Source: Rhodospirillales bacterium
GTDB taxonomy: Bacteria > Pseudomonadota > Alphaproteobacteria > SP197
Assembly: GCA_014323865.1 (NCBI GenBank)
Contig: JACONG010000001.1
Span: forward strand, 284-64,283
Direction of reading: 5' to 3'
Length of the DNA: 64,000 nucleotides
The position numbers and the translations under genes were made by a program. Positions 51,626 through 62,135 of the stretch are shown piece after piece (position 1 is the first letter of the stretch; every line of letters begins with the position of its first letter). The notes under the pieces are model-generated. The model saw nothing but the letters and a program-made list of their open reading frames with translations, was not told where the DNA came from and ran no database searches.

Positions 51626-52645
51626 ATGAAATCTCTAAAGGTACTTGGTCTGGCAGCTGGCGCTGCCATGTTCGCCAGCCAGGCGATGGCTGGTGCGACG
51701 CTTGATGCGGTCATGGACCGCGGTGCCGTGCGTTGCGGCGTCGCTGGCACCCTGGCCGGCTTCTCCATTCCGGACAGCCAGGGCGTCATGCAGGGCCTGG
51801 ACGCGGACGTCTGCCGCGCCGTGGCCGCCGCTGTCCTCGGCGACGCCAATGCCGTTGAGTTCGTGCCGCTCAGCCCCCAGCAGCGTTTCACCGCCCTGCA
51901 GTCGGGCGAGGTCGACATGCTTTCGCGTAACACGACCTGGACGCTGACCCGCGACACCGCGCTCGGCCTCAACTTCACCAATGTCACGTTCTACGACGGT
52001 CAGGGCTTCATGGTTCCGACCGCGCTCGGCGTCAGCTCGGCCTACGAGCTCAACGGTGCCGCCGTCTGCGTGCAGACCGGCACCACGACCGAGAAGAACC
52101 TTACGGACTTCTTCCGTGCCAACAACATGTCGTTTGACCCTGTGGTCTTCGAGGGCTTCGAAGAGTCCGTCACCGCCTTCGTCAGCGGCCGTTGCGATGT
52201 CTACACGACGGACGCCTCGGGCCTCGCCTCGATCCGCGTCTCGAACGTCGAGAATCCTGACGACTACGTGATCCTGCCCGAGATCATCTCCAAGGAGCCG
52301 CTCGGCCCGGTCACCCGTAACGACGACGACGAGTGGTTCGACGTCGTGAAGTGGACTGTCTTCGCCCTGCTGCAGGCCGAAGAGTTCGGCATCGACTCAT
52401 CGAACGTCGACGATCACCTGTCGAGCGACGATCCCGGCATCCAGCGCCTGCTCGGCGTTTCGCTCGGCATGGGTGAGAACATGAAGATCAACGAGAAATG
52501 GGCCTACAACGCGATCGCGCAGGTGGGCAACTACAGCGAGATCTTCGAGCGTCATGTCGGCAAGAACACGCCGCTTGGTTTCGAGCGTGGCGTCAACGCG
52601 CTCTGGACCGACGGCGGTCTGATGTACGCGCCGCCGATCCGCTGA
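51626..52645 (+). CDS. aapJ: general L-amino acid ABC transporter substrate-binding protein
   Basis: The 339-residue precursor begins MKSLKVLGLAAGAAMFASQA with a signal peptide ending near AMA-GATLD. The type-3 periplasmic binding pattern is clear: VRCGVAGTLAGFSIPDSQG, GLDADVCRAVAAAVLGD, VDMLSRNTTWTLTRD and VCVQTGTTTEKNL. It binds L-amino acids for the AapQMP transporter encoded downstream. High expression is suggested by its position ahead of a hairpin that could leave extra aapJ transcript. The 280-bp region before it shows no gene. Confidence 0.95.
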   Translation: MKSLKVLGLAAGAAMFASQAMAGATLDAVMDRGAVRCGVAGTLAGFSIPDSQGVMQGLDADVCRAVAAAVLGDANAVEFVPLSPQQRFTALQSGEVDMLSRNTTWTLTRDTALGLNFTNVTFYDGQGFMVPTALGVSSAYELNGAAVCVQTGTTTEKNLTDFFRANNMSFDPVVFEGFEESVTAFVSGRCDVYTTDASGLASIRVSNVENPDDYVILPEIISKEPLGPVTRNDDDEWFDVVKWTVFALLQAEEFGIDSSNVDDHLSSDDPGIQRLLGVSLGMGENMKINEKWAYNAIAQVGNYSEIFERHVGKNTPLGFERGVNALWTDGGLMYAPPIR

Positions 52646-52660
52646 TCGGATCCCGGGTTG

Positions 52661-52693
52661 AACCGCCGCCCGGTGTGACTCCGGGCGGCGGTT
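52661..52693 (+). terminator. hairpin between aapJ and aapQ
   Basis: A perfect 13-bp stem (aaccgccgcccgg / ccgggcggcggtt) with a 7-base loop is followed by tgacttt. Placed 15 bases after the aapJ stop, it fits a partial terminator or mRNA-stabilising stem that keeps binding-protein mRNA in excess over permease mRNA. Confidence 0.7.
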
Positions 52694-52709
52694 TGACTTT
52701 GGGGACATC

Positions 52710-53900
52710 ATGGCCAGCTATTCGGGCGAGTCCGAAGACCTGAAGCCGGCGAAAGCCGTCTTCTGGAACGACCCCAGGGTCCGCGCCATTTTCTGGCAGA
52801 TCGTGGCGGTCATCTGTGTGGTGGCGGTCTTCGGTTATCTGATACACAACACGATCGAAAACCTCGAGCGCCAGAATATCGCGTCGGGATTCGGCTTCTT
52901 CGAGATGGAAGCCGGTTTCGCCATCGGCGAAGGGCTGATCGAGTATTCCTCCGCCGACACCTATCTCCGCGCAATCACCGTCGGCCTGCTGAACACAGTC
53001 AAGGTCGCTGCGATCGGCATCGTCTTCGCGACCATCATCGGCACCATGGTCGGCATCGCCCGGCTGTCGCCGAACTGGATCGTGGCGCGGCTTTCGACCG
53101 TCTACATCGAGATCCTGCGCAACATCCCGCTGCTTCTGCAGCTCTTCTTCTGGTACGCGCTGATCGTCGAGGTGCTCCCCAGGGCCAAGGAGGCCTATGG
53201 GCCGTTCCTCGGCGTCTACCTGTCGAACCGCGGCTTCAATGTCCCGATGCCCAACCACTATGGTTATCTCGGCGTGCTGGCCGGACTGGTCATCGGCTTG
53301 GCGGTCTTTGTCTGGCTCTATCGGCGCAACAAGAAGATCCACGACCAGACCGGTGACGTGAAACCCACCTTCGCCCCGGGTATCGGCCTCGTCGCGGGGC
53401 TCATGATCGTCGGCTGGTTTGCCGGCGGCGTACCGACCAGCTTCGACATGCCGGAACTGGGAAACTTCTCGTTCTCGGGCGGCGGCGAGGTCACGGCCGA
53501 ATTCCTCGCTCTCTGGCTCGGCCTGACGCTCTACACGGCAGCGTTCATCGCCGAGATTGTCCGAAGCGGCATTCTCGCGGTCACCAGGGGCCAATGGGAG
53601 GCGGCCGGCTCGCTCGGGCTGCGTCGCGGGCAGATCCTGCGTTTCGTGGTTCTGCCCCAGGCACTCAGGGTCATCATTCCGCCCACCACGAGCCAATACC
53701 TGAACCTTACCAAGAACAGCTCGCTCGCCGTTGCGATCGGATATCCCGACATCGTCTCCACGGCGAACACGACAATCAACCAGACCGGGCAGGCCATCGA
53801 GGGCATCGCCATCATCATGGGGGTCTACCTGACCCTGAGCCTTTCGATCTCGCTGTTCATGAACTGGTACAACAAGAAAATATCACTGGTGGAGCGATGA
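52710..53900 (+). CDS. aapQ: general L-amino acid ABC transporter permease AapQ
   Basis: The 396-residue protein has the usual long N-terminal insertion of AapQ (membrane helix, then a periplasmic-type region including IASGFGFFEMEAGFAIGE) and the permease core with the HisMQ-type EAA loop (QWEAAGSLGLRRGQILRFVV). It pairs with AapM in the membrane. The stop is one base before aapM. Confidence 0.95.
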   Translation: MASYSGESEDLKPAKAVFWNDPRVRAIFWQIVAVICVVAVFGYLIHNTIENLERQNIASGFGFFEMEAGFAIGEGLIEYSSADTYLRAITVGLLNTVKVAAIGIVFATIIGTMVGIARLSPNWIVARLSTVYIEILRNIPLLLQLFFWYALIVEVLPRAKEAYGPFLGVYLSNRGFNVPMPNHYGYLGVLAGLVIGLAVFVWLYRRNKKIHDQTGDVKPTFAPGIGLVAGLMIVGWFAGGVPTSFDMPELGNFSFSGGGEVTAEFLALWLGLTLYTAAFIAEIVRSGILAVTRGQWEAAGSLGLRRGQILRFVVLPQALRVIIPPTTSQYLNLTKNSSLAVAIGYPDIVSTANTTINQTGQAIEGIAIIMGVYLTLSLSISLFMNWYNKKISLVER

Positions 53901-53901
53901 C

Positions 53902-55011
53902 ATGACGGATTCCACCGCAAACACACAAACCGGGTGGGAAAGCCCGCCCAAGAGCGAGGTCGGCGTTATCGGCTGGATGCGCAAGAACCTGTTCTCGAAC
54001 TGGTTCAACAGCTTCCTGACGATCCTGGCGATCTACCTCCTGGTCACGACGATCCCCGGGATCATCCAGTGGGCGTTCATCGACTCGATCTGGGGCGACA
54101 ACTCGCCCGACATCTGTCGCGAGGCGCAGGGCGCGTGCTGGTCGTTCATCTACGAAAAGCATCGCTTCATCCTGTTCGGCGTCTACACGTTCGACGAACA
54201 CTGGCGTCCGCTGGTGGCGATGATCATCTTCCTGTTCCTGATCTTCGCGAGCTGTCTGAAGCCCGTCTGGCGTCTGGGCTGGTGGATCCTGGCAGGCTGG
54301 GGCATTGGTCTGGTCTTCGTCGGGATCTTCATGTGGGGTGGCGTGTTCGGCATGACCTACGTCGACCAGAGCCAGTGGGGCGGCCTGCCGCTGACACTGT
54401 TTCTGGCGACCTTCGGCACCATCTTCGCCTTCCCGATCGGTATCTTCCTGGCGCTCGGCCGGCGCTCGAAGATGCCGATCATCCGGTCGTTCAGTGTCGC
54501 CTACATCGAGCTGATCCGCGGCGTGCCGCTGATCTCGATCCTGTTCATGGCCTCGGTGATGTTCCCGCTGTTCCTGCCCGCAGGCGTGTCGATCGACAAG
54601 CTGCTGCGTGCGCAGGTGGGCATCATCCTGTTCGGCGGGGCCTATGCCGCGGAAATCATTCGTGGCGGTTTGCAGGCCATCCCGCGCGGCCAGTACGAGG
54701 CCGCGGACGCCATGGGACTGACCTACTGGCAATCCATGCTCAGGATCATCCTGCCCCAGGCGCTCAGGATCACGATTCCGCCGATGGTCAACGGCTTCAT
54801 CGGTGGGTTCAAGGACACCTCGCTGGTGGTCATCATCGGTCTCTTCGACCTGCTGATGACGAGTCGCGTGGCCTTCCAGGACATCAACTGGCGCCCCTTC
54901 TTCGTCGAGGGATACCTGTTCTGCGCCATGATCTACTTCTGCTTCTGCTTCTTCATGTCGCGTTATTCGATGTGGCTGGAGAAGGACCTGTCCAGGGGTC
55001 ACAACCATTAG
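53902..55011 (+). CDS. aapM: general L-amino acid ABC transporter permease AapM
   Basis: The 369-residue permease has an extended N-terminus with several helices, then the conserved transport core ELIRGVPLISILFMASVMFP and the loop GQYEAADAMGLTYWQSMLRI. It works with AapQ, AapJ and AapP in the same operon. Confidence 0.95.
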   Translation: MTDSTANTQTGWESPPKSEVGVIGWMRKNLFSNWFNSFLTILAIYLLVTTIPGIIQWAFIDSIWGDNSPDICREAQGACWSFIYEKHRFILFGVYTFDEHWRPLVAMIIFLFLIFASCLKPVWRLGWWILAGWGIGLVFVGIFMWGGVFGMTYVDQSQWGGLPLTLFLATFGTIFAFPIGIFLALGRRSKMPIIRSFSVAYIELIRGVPLISILFMASVMFPLFLPAGVSIDKLLRAQVGIILFGGAYAAEIIRGGLQAIPRGQYEAADAMGLTYWQSMLRIILPQALRITIPPMVNGFIGGFKDTSLVVIIGLFDLLMTSRVAFQDINWRPFFVEGYLFCAMIYFCFCFFMSRYSMWLEKDLSRGHNH

Positions 55012-55022
55012 GGAGATGAGGC

Positions 55023-55793
55023 ATGGCTAACGCACGAGAGGCCGCCACGCCCAACCTGGGTGTCGCCGTCGAACTGCGGCATCTGCACAAGTGGTACGGG
55101 GACTTCCACGTCCTCAAGGACATCAACCTCACCGTCCGCCAGGGCGAGAAGGTGGTGGTCTGCGGGCCCTCTGGCTCGGGCAAATCGACCATGATCCGGT
55201 GCATCAACCGGCTGGAGGAACACCAGCGCGGGCACCTGTTCGTGGAAGGCCTGGAGCTGACCAACGACCTCAAGCAGATCGAGGCGATCCGCAAGGAGGT
55301 CGGCATGGTGTTCCAGCACTTCAACCTTTTCCCGCACATGACCGTGCTCGACAACCTCATCCTGGGTCCGACCTGGGTGCGCAAGGTGCCGCGCAATGAG
55401 GCGATCGACACCGCCATGATGTATCTGGAGCGCGTGAAGATCCCCGAACAGGTCAACAAGTATCCCGGCCAGCTCTCGGGCGGTCAGCAGCAGCGCGTGG
55501 CAATCGCCCGCTCGCTCTGCATGAAACCCAAGATCATGCTGTTCGACGAACCCACCAGCGCGCTCGATCCGGAGATGATCAAGGAGGTGCTCGACGTCAT
55601 GGTCGAGCTCGCCAACGAGGGTATGACCATGATCTGCGTGACCCACGAGATGGGCTTCGCGCGTACCGTGGGCGACACCATGGTGTTCATGGATCAGGGT
55701 GAGATCGTCGAGATGGAGGAGCCCGAAGAGTTCTTCGCCAATCCGAAGAACGAGCGGACCCAACTCTTCCTGAGCCAGATCCTCTCGCACTGA
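55023..55793 (+). CDS. aapP: general L-amino acid ABC transporter ATP-binding protein AapP
   Basis: The 256-residue ATPase has Walker [10 protein letters not shown], signature [16 protein letters not shown], Walker [16 protein letters not shown] and H-loop VTHEMGF. It energises import through AapQM. All residues expected for ATP hydrolysis are present, unlike the PotA-like protein at 42063-43169. After it, 55794-55966 holds only a short frame with no recognisable family. Confidence 0.95.
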   Translation: MANAREAATPNLGVAVELRHLHKWYGDFHVLKDINLTVRQGEKVVVCGPSGSGKSTMIRCINRLEEHQRGHLFVEGLELTNDLKQIEAIRKEVGMVFQHFNLFPHMTVLDNLILGPTWVRKVPRNEAIDTAMMYLERVKIPEQVNKYPGQLSGGQQQRVAIARSLCMKPKIMLFDEPTSALDPEMIKEVLDVMVELANEGMTMICVTHEMGFARTVGDTMVFMDQGEIVEMEEPEEFFANPKNERTQLFLSQILSH

Positions 55794-55966
55794 TTCCGGA
55801 TCATCACCGGCAGTTGATTCGTTTGGGGCGGTGGTCTGAAAGCCAGAGTGCCGCCGGACGCGTTTCGACGAGGGCCGCTACCCGGTCGTCAAGCGCGACG
55901 GCACCTGCTGTTGGATGCAGGAGAGCCCGGCCACGCTGCATCCCTTCACGGTGATCGAAGGCGATA

Positions 55967-56875
55967 TCACGGCTCGATAGGGGTCGCGCGCCGCTGTGGT
56001 GACAGGACGTCGAGCACTCCCGCGCCGACGATCAGCACAGCGCCGATCAGGACGTTGAGGCCCATCACCTCATCGGTCAGCAGCGCTGCCGAGACGACGC
56101 CGAACAGCACCTCCGACAGCATCAGAATGCCGACCAGGCCGGGCGAGAGCCAACGGGCACCCCAGAAGTTCATCCACATGCTCGGGACGACCCAGACCGC
56201 AGCGGCAACAGCCGCCCAGGGCAAGGCATCGAGCCAGGCAGACGGCGCAGGCGCACCCACCGCCGCAATGGCAGGAATCTGAGCCAGCGCCACGGCGGCC
56301 ACCGCACCTGCCAGCGACTGCACGAAGACCTTTTCAAAATCCGGCAGGGCCGATGTCATGCGCATTCCGACAATGGCGAGCGCAAAAAGCACGCTCGATG
56401 CCAGCGTCATCCATTCCTGCCAGGTCGTGGGCCATGGCGCGGCGTTGCCGTCGCCCGACAACACGACCAGCAGTCCGCCGAAACTGAGCGCGATGGCGCC
56501 CAGGCGCGGCAGTGTGATCGCTTCGCCCAGCAGGAGCCTGCCTGCGAGCGTAGTCCAGATCGGCAAGGTGTAGAAGATCAGAACCGTGCGTGCGACGTCG
56601 CCGTAGATCAGCGCATCCATGTACATCACGGCAGACAGGCCCGCGGTCGAGGCGACGAGCCACAAGCGCAGGTTCCGAAGGCGACGGCGACGAGCGATCG
56701 CGACGGGCAACATCAGAACGACCGCCGCAGCGAAGATGATGGCCGGTGCATAACCTGCGGTGATGCCAACACCATCGAGCCAGCGGCTCGGAATCCACAA
56801 GGTTCCCCAGATGGCTGCCGCACCGAGGATGGCGGCGACCGGAAAAGTACGGGTTCGGGGGGCGTTGGCAGTCAT
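55967..56875 (-). CDS. EamA/DMT family transporter
   Basis: The protein is 302 residues from ATG 56875 (MTANAPRTRTFPVAAILGAA); an upstream ATG at 56905 is possible. Ten helices in two EamA repeats are visible, e.g. AAIWGTLWIPSRWLDGVG and VWVVPSMWMNFWGARWLSPG. It differs from the other DMT transporter at 48716. Substrate unknown. Confidence 0.86.
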   Translation of the reverse strand: MTANAPRTRTFPVAAILGAAAIWGTLWIPSRWLDGVGITAGYAPAIIFAAAVVLMLPVAIARRRRLRNLRLWLVASTAGLSAVMYMDALIYGDVARTVLIFYTLPIWTTLAGRLLLGEAITLPRLGAIALSFGGLLVVLSGDGNAAPWPTTWQEWMTLASSVLFALAIVGMRMTSALPDFEKVFVQSLAGAVAAVALAQIPAIAAVGAPAPSAWLDALPWAAVAAAVWVVPSMWMNFWGARWLSPGLVGILMLSEVLFGVVSAALLTDEVMGLNVLIGAVLIVGAGVLDVLSPQRRATPIEP

Positions 56876-57056
56876 GACGCCGCAACCTTTCCCCAATCGG
56901 ATCACCGGTCAACGCCCGCCCGCATGGACGCCGCTGGGCCGCACGCCTACGATTCTCCCGTCACGCCCCCGGGAGGCCGCCTGATGAACACACAGCGTCG
57001 TTTGCTCTCTTCTCTCGCGGCCGCCCGGCTGGCGCGCGAGGACGGTTTTCATCCGC

Positions 57057-57197
57057 TCAGGCTGACCTTCCGGCAGGGGCTGGGCGGCGCTTGGCATCCT
57101 GCTGGCCGGTATGGCGCTGGTACAGAAACAGCGTGTGGTGCGGGACCAGATCCGGTCGGACGAAGCGGAGGATGCGTTCCTTGTGGGTCATGGCCAT
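57057..57197 (-). CDS. short unrecognised protein (46 residues)
   Basis: A short minus-strand frame MAMTHKERILRFVRPDLVPH (positions 57197-57138) with AAGGGA nine bases upstream continues to a stop at 57057. It is the only candidate in the 455-bp stretch 56876-57330. A plus-strand frame on the opposite side (LGILLAGMALVQKQRVVRDQ) also looks partly coding, so the assignment is weak. Confidence 0.25.
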   Translation of the reverse strand: MAMTHKERILRFVRPDLVPHHTLFLYQRHTGQQDAKRRPAPAGRSA

Positions 57198-57330
57198 GCG
57201 AGATGTTCCCTTTCGGGTGCGCAGACCAGGTGTCGGATGCGGTGACAACAAAGGCTCGATTCCGGCTGGGCTTTTCTTCATAGTCCGGCGTCCCGCGCCC
57301 CGCTCGCCTACCCTTTCCCGGAGACAGACC

Positions 57331-59322
57331 TTGGCCTTGACGCTCGGCATCGACACCGGCGGCACCTATACCGATGCGGTGCTGTTCGACACCGAACGCG
57401 GCGTGCTGACCGGTGCGAAAGCGCTGACCACCAAGCACGACCTGACCATCGGCGTGGCCGAAGCCGTCGACAAGGTGATCGACGAGCATGCCGCAGACAT
57501 CGCGCTGGTCTCTATCTCCACCACGCTGGCGACCAATGCCATCGTCGAAGGCCAGGGCAGTCCGGCCGCGCTGATCCTGGTCGGCCATGCGCCGGCCGAT
57601 GCGACCCGGCCCGATCTGACACGTGCGCTGGGCGGCGATCCCGTCATTGCCGTCCACGGCGGGCATGACGCCATGGGTGAGGAACGCGCCCCGCTCGATC
57701 TCGACACGGTCAGAGCCGAGGCTGACAAGGTGCGTGGCCGCGTTTCCGCCTTTGCCGTCTCCTCGCTCTTTGCCGTGCGCAATCCCGAACACGAGATCGC
57801 GGTGCGCGACATGCTGCGCGAGACGACCGGGCTGCCGGTCTCCTGCGCCCACAGCCTGAGTTCGGAGCTCGACGCACCGCGCCGTGCCCTGACCGCTCTG
57901 CTCAACGCCCGGCTGATCCCGCTCATCCAGGGCCTGATCGTCGCCGTGCGCGACCTCATGGAAGAGCGTGGCGTCGCCGCCCCCATCATGGTGGTCAAGG
58001 GCGACGGCTCGCTGATCGATGCCGCAACGGCGCTGGAATCGCCGGTCGAGACCATTCTCTCCGGTCCGGCTGCCAGCGTGGTAGGCGCTCACCATCTCTC
58101 CTCCCGCGACGACGCCTTTGTCTCCGATATTGGCGGTACGACGACCGACATTGCTCTGGTGCGCGACGGCCGCCCTCTGCTCGACCCGCAGGGTGCCTAT
58201 GTCGGTGGCTATCGCACCATGGTGCGCGCGGTGGCCGTGCACACCTCCGGCCTCGGGGGCGACAGCGAGGTTCGACTGGACGACCGTGGCTGCATTCAGG
58301 TCGGCCCCCGACGGGCGGTACCGCTGGCACTCCTGACCTCGCGCTTTCCCGAGACGATGGCGGTGCTGGAAGCCCAGATGGAGCGTGGTTGGCCCGCCGA
58401 GTACGATGGCATCTTCGTGCTGCGCCAGCGGTCGCTCGACACCGATCTCTCGGAGCTCACGCGGCCCCAACGCCGTCTTTGGGAGCAACTGGCCGACGGC
58501 CCCGTCGGGATGGACGAACTTTATCGCGACCAGTCGCCCAAGCTGCCGCTGGAACGGCTGCTCGACCGCGGGCTGGTGATCCTCTCGCGTTACACGCCAT
58601 CCGACGCCTCCCATGTCTTGGGACTGCACGGATCCTGGAACGCCGAGGCTTCGGCGATCGGCGCGCGTCTCTGGGTGCGCTGGTGGAGCATCACCGGTCA
58701 CAACGCGCCCGAGGACCCGGCCGACTTCGCCACGCTGGTGGTCAACGCCACGAACACGGCGACCACCCGGGCGCTGCTGGAAGCAGCGGCGGCCGAACGA
58801 CACAGGCTGGCCCTGCCCACGGGGCGCGCGGCCGCGGCCCTGCTGGCCCCGGCGCTTGAGGGCCGTGAAAGCGACCTCTTCGACATCGGCATCCACTTCA
58901 AACGCCCGGTGGTGGCCGTCGGCGCACCCGCTGAGACCTACTATCCCGAAATCGGCCGCAGGCTTCACACCGAAGCGGTCGTCCCGCCGCACGCCGATGT
59001 CTGCAACGCCGTCGGCGCAGTCGCCGGCGGCGTAGCCCAACGGGTCGATGCGCTGATCACGGCACCCCAGGAGGGCCTTTACCGTTGTCACCTGTCCGAA
59101 GGCATCGCCGACTTCGAGGACCTCGAGGAAGCGGCCAAGCATACGGAGACCGACGTGAGCCTGCGCGCACGGCTGGCCGCCGAACAGATCGGTGCCGACG
59201 ACATCGCCGTACAAATCGAGCGTCACGACGAGATCGTCGCCGGCAAGGACGGCAGCAGGCTCTTCATCGAAAGCCGGATCTCGGCGCTGGCGACCGGACG
59301 ACCGGCGTTGGCGACCTCCTGA
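57331..59322 (+). CDS. solitary hydantoinase/oxoprolinase A-like protein
   Basis: The 663-residue protein starts at TTG 57331, with GGAG seven bases upstream and the phosphate motif LTLGIDTGGTYTDAVLFD directly after. Further ATPase segments are STTLATNAIVEGQG and FVSDIGGTTTDIALV. Unlike the 19966 gene it has no HyuB partner, which fits the group of single-subunit homologues found widely and of unknown function. It is followed by the SUF regulator. Confidence 0.88.
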   Translation: MALTLGIDTGGTYTDAVLFDTERGVLTGAKALTTKHDLTIGVAEAVDKVIDEHAADIALVSISTTLATNAIVEGQGSPAALILVGHAPADATRPDLTRALGGDPVIAVHGGHDAMGEERAPLDLDTVRAEADKVRGRVSAFAVSSLFAVRNPEHEIAVRDMLRETTGLPVSCAHSLSSELDAPRRALTALLNARLIPLIQGLIVAVRDLMEERGVAAPIMVVKGDGSLIDAATALESPVETILSGPAASVVGAHHLSSRDDAFVSDIGGTTTDIALVRDGRPLLDPQGAYVGGYRTMVRAVAVHTSGLGGDSEVRLDDRGCIQVGPRRAVPLALLTSRFPETMAVLEAQMERGWPAEYDGIFVLRQRSLDTDLSELTRPQRRLWEQLADGPVGMDELYRDQSPKLPLERLLDRGLVILSRYTPSDASHVLGLHGSWNAEASAIGARLWVRWWSITGHNAPEDPADFATLVVNATNTATTRALLEAAAAERHRLALPTGRAAAALLAPALEGRESDLFDIGIHFKRPVVAVGAPAETYYPEIGRRLHTEAVVPPHADVCNAVGAVAGGVAQRVDALITAPQEGLYRCHLSEGIADFEDLEEAAKHTETDVSLRARLAAEQIGADDIAVQIERHDEIVAGKDGSRLFIESRISALATGRPALATS

Positions 59323-59329
59323 TTCCGAC

Positions 59330-59358
59330 TTGACTCCCGGGACGTTCCGCCACATATG
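59330..59358 (+). promoter_or_regulatory. sigma-70 promoter of the SUF operon
   Basis: TTGACT and CATATG are separated by 17 bases, seven bases after the end of the hydantoinase-A-like gene, pointing at the Rrf2 regulator. Confidence 0.6.
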
Positions 59359-59366
59359 GGAGAAAG

Positions 59367-59383
59367 AGAACCAAATCGGTTCT
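59367..59383. promoter_or_regulatory. candidate operator for the Rrf2/SUF regulator
   Basis: AGAACC and GGTTCT form a perfect 6-bp inverted repeat around aaatc, immediately downstream of the -10 box. Its place just after the promoter suits repression by the dimeric regulator encoded next. Binding is inferred. Confidence 0.45.
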
Positions 59384-59400
59384 GTTTCGCGAGATCCAGG

Positions 59401-59435
59401 ACATCCCATGATCAGCCAAGACATCCCATGATCAG
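59401..59435 (+). repeat. duplicated start region and mini-leader of the SUF regulator
   Basis: The 15-bp acatcccatgatcag occurs at 59401-59415 and 59421-59435 (20-bp period). The first copy supplies an upstream ATG (59408) that encodes MISQDIP and stops at the TGA overlapping the real start ATG (59428). A tandem duplication has thus made a seven-codon leader coupled to the regulator. Confidence 0.75.
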
Positions 59436-59880
59436 ATTGAGCCGGATGGCCGACTACGGCGTTGTCGTCATGACCTACCTTGCGTGGCGCCGTCAGGAGA
59501 ACCAGACCGCCCATCAGGTGGCCGCAGGCACGGGCCTGTCGGAGGCAACCGTCGGCAAACTGCTGAAGGTCTTTGCTAGGGGCTGCCTGCTGGAGAGCCA
59601 CCGCGGCGCACGCGGCGGCTACGAGTTGACGCGCAAGCCCGAGGAGATTTCCATCGCCGAAATCGTCCAGGCCGTGGACGGCCCCATTGCGCTGACGCTC
59701 TGCGTCGACGAGCACCCGGGCAGCTGCAATGTCGAGTCGCTGTGTCCCATGCGCGGCGGCTGGAACCAGATCAACACGGCACTGCGCGAAGCCTTCGAGG
59801 ACGTGTCGCTTGCCGCCATGGCCTTCCCCACCGTGACAGAGATTGCCGAGTGCAGCGATGCGCCGGCCGCCAGCCAGTAG
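59428..59880 (+). CDS. Rrf2 family SUF Fe-S assembly regulator
   Basis: The 150-residue protein has the Rrf2 winged helix (MIRLSRMADYGVVVMTYLAW; GLSEATVGKLLKVFARGCLL; HRGARGGYELTRKPEEIS) and three cysteines in LCVDEHPGSCNVESLCP spaced C-x7-C-x5-C, likely Fe-S ligands. This is the pattern of the SUF system regulator (IscR/SufR-like). It heads the sufBCDS operon, sufB starting 10 bases after its stop, so it probably represses its own operon when Fe-S clusters are sufficient. Confidence 0.92.
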   Translation: MIRLSRMADYGVVVMTYLAWRRQENQTAHQVAAGTGLSEATVGKLLKVFARGCLLESHRGARGGYELTRKPEEISIAEIVQAVDGPIALTLCVDEHPGSCNVESLCPMRGGWNQINTALREAFEDVSLAAMAFPTVTEIAECSDAPAASQ

Positions 59881-59889
59881 GAGCACCGA

Positions 59890-61350
<1,461 letters not shown>

Positions 61351-61377
61351 GGCAAAGCAGAAACAACAGGACACACC

Positions 61378-62133
61378 ATGAGCATTCTTTCGATCAGGAA
61401 CCTGCATGCCGAAGTCGACGGCAAGGCAATCCTCAAGGGCATCGACCTGGAGATGGGCGCGGGCGAGGTCCACGCCATTATGGGCCCGAACGGCTCCGGC
61501 AAGTCGACCCTTAGCTACGTGCTCTCGGGCCGAGACGGATACGAGGTCACCAGGGGCGAGGTGATCTACAAGGGTGAGAATCTGCTGGAGATGGAACCCG
61601 AGGAGCGCGCGCAGTCGGGCGTCTTCCTGGCCTTCCAGTATCCGGTCGAGATTCCCGGCGTGCCGACCGTGACCTTCCTGAAGCAGGCCATGAACTCGGT
61701 GCGCAGGGCACGCGGCGAGAAGGAACTCGACGCCTTCGAGTTCAAGAAGCTGATGGATGCGCGTCTGAAGGAACTCTCGATCGCCAACGACATGGTGCGC
61801 CGTGCGCTCAACTCCGGGTTCTCTGGCGGTGAGAAGAAGCGCATGGAAGTGCTCCAGATGGCGCTTCTGGAACCGACCCTGGCGGTGCTTGACGAGACCG
61901 ACTCCGGCCTCGACATCGATGCGCTGAAGCTGGTCGCCGACGGCGTCAACGCACTGCGTTCGCCCGAACGTTCCATGCTGGTGATCACTCACTACCAGCG
62001 TCTGCTCGACTATATCGTGCCCGATCATGTCCACGTGCTGGCTCACGGCAAGATCGTGAAGAGCGGCGACAAATCGCTCGCGCTCGCGCTCGAGGAGAAG
62101 GGTTACGCCGACATCGTGGCGGCGGCGGCCTGA
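61378..62133 (+). CDS. sufC: Fe-S assembly ATPase SufC
   Basis: The 251-residue ABC-type ATPase has Walker A GPNGSGKST, signature FSGGEKKRMEVLQM and Walker B LAVLDETDSGLDID, the last characteristic of SufC. It drives conformational change in SufBC2D. It starts 27 bases after sufB and ends two bases before sufD. Confidence 0.97.
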   Translation: MSILSIRNLHAEVDGKAILKGIDLEMGAGEVHAIMGPNGSGKSTLSYVLSGRDGYEVTRGEVIYKGENLLEMEPEERAQSGVFLAFQYPVEIPGVPTVTFLKQAMNSVRRARGEKELDAFEFKKLMDARLKELSIANDMVRRALNSGFSGGEKKRMEVLQMALLEPTLAVLDETDSGLDIDALKLVADGVNALRSPERSMLVITHYQRLLDYIVPDHVHVLAHGKIVKSGDKSLALALEEKGYADIVAAAA

Positions 62134-62135
62134 CC

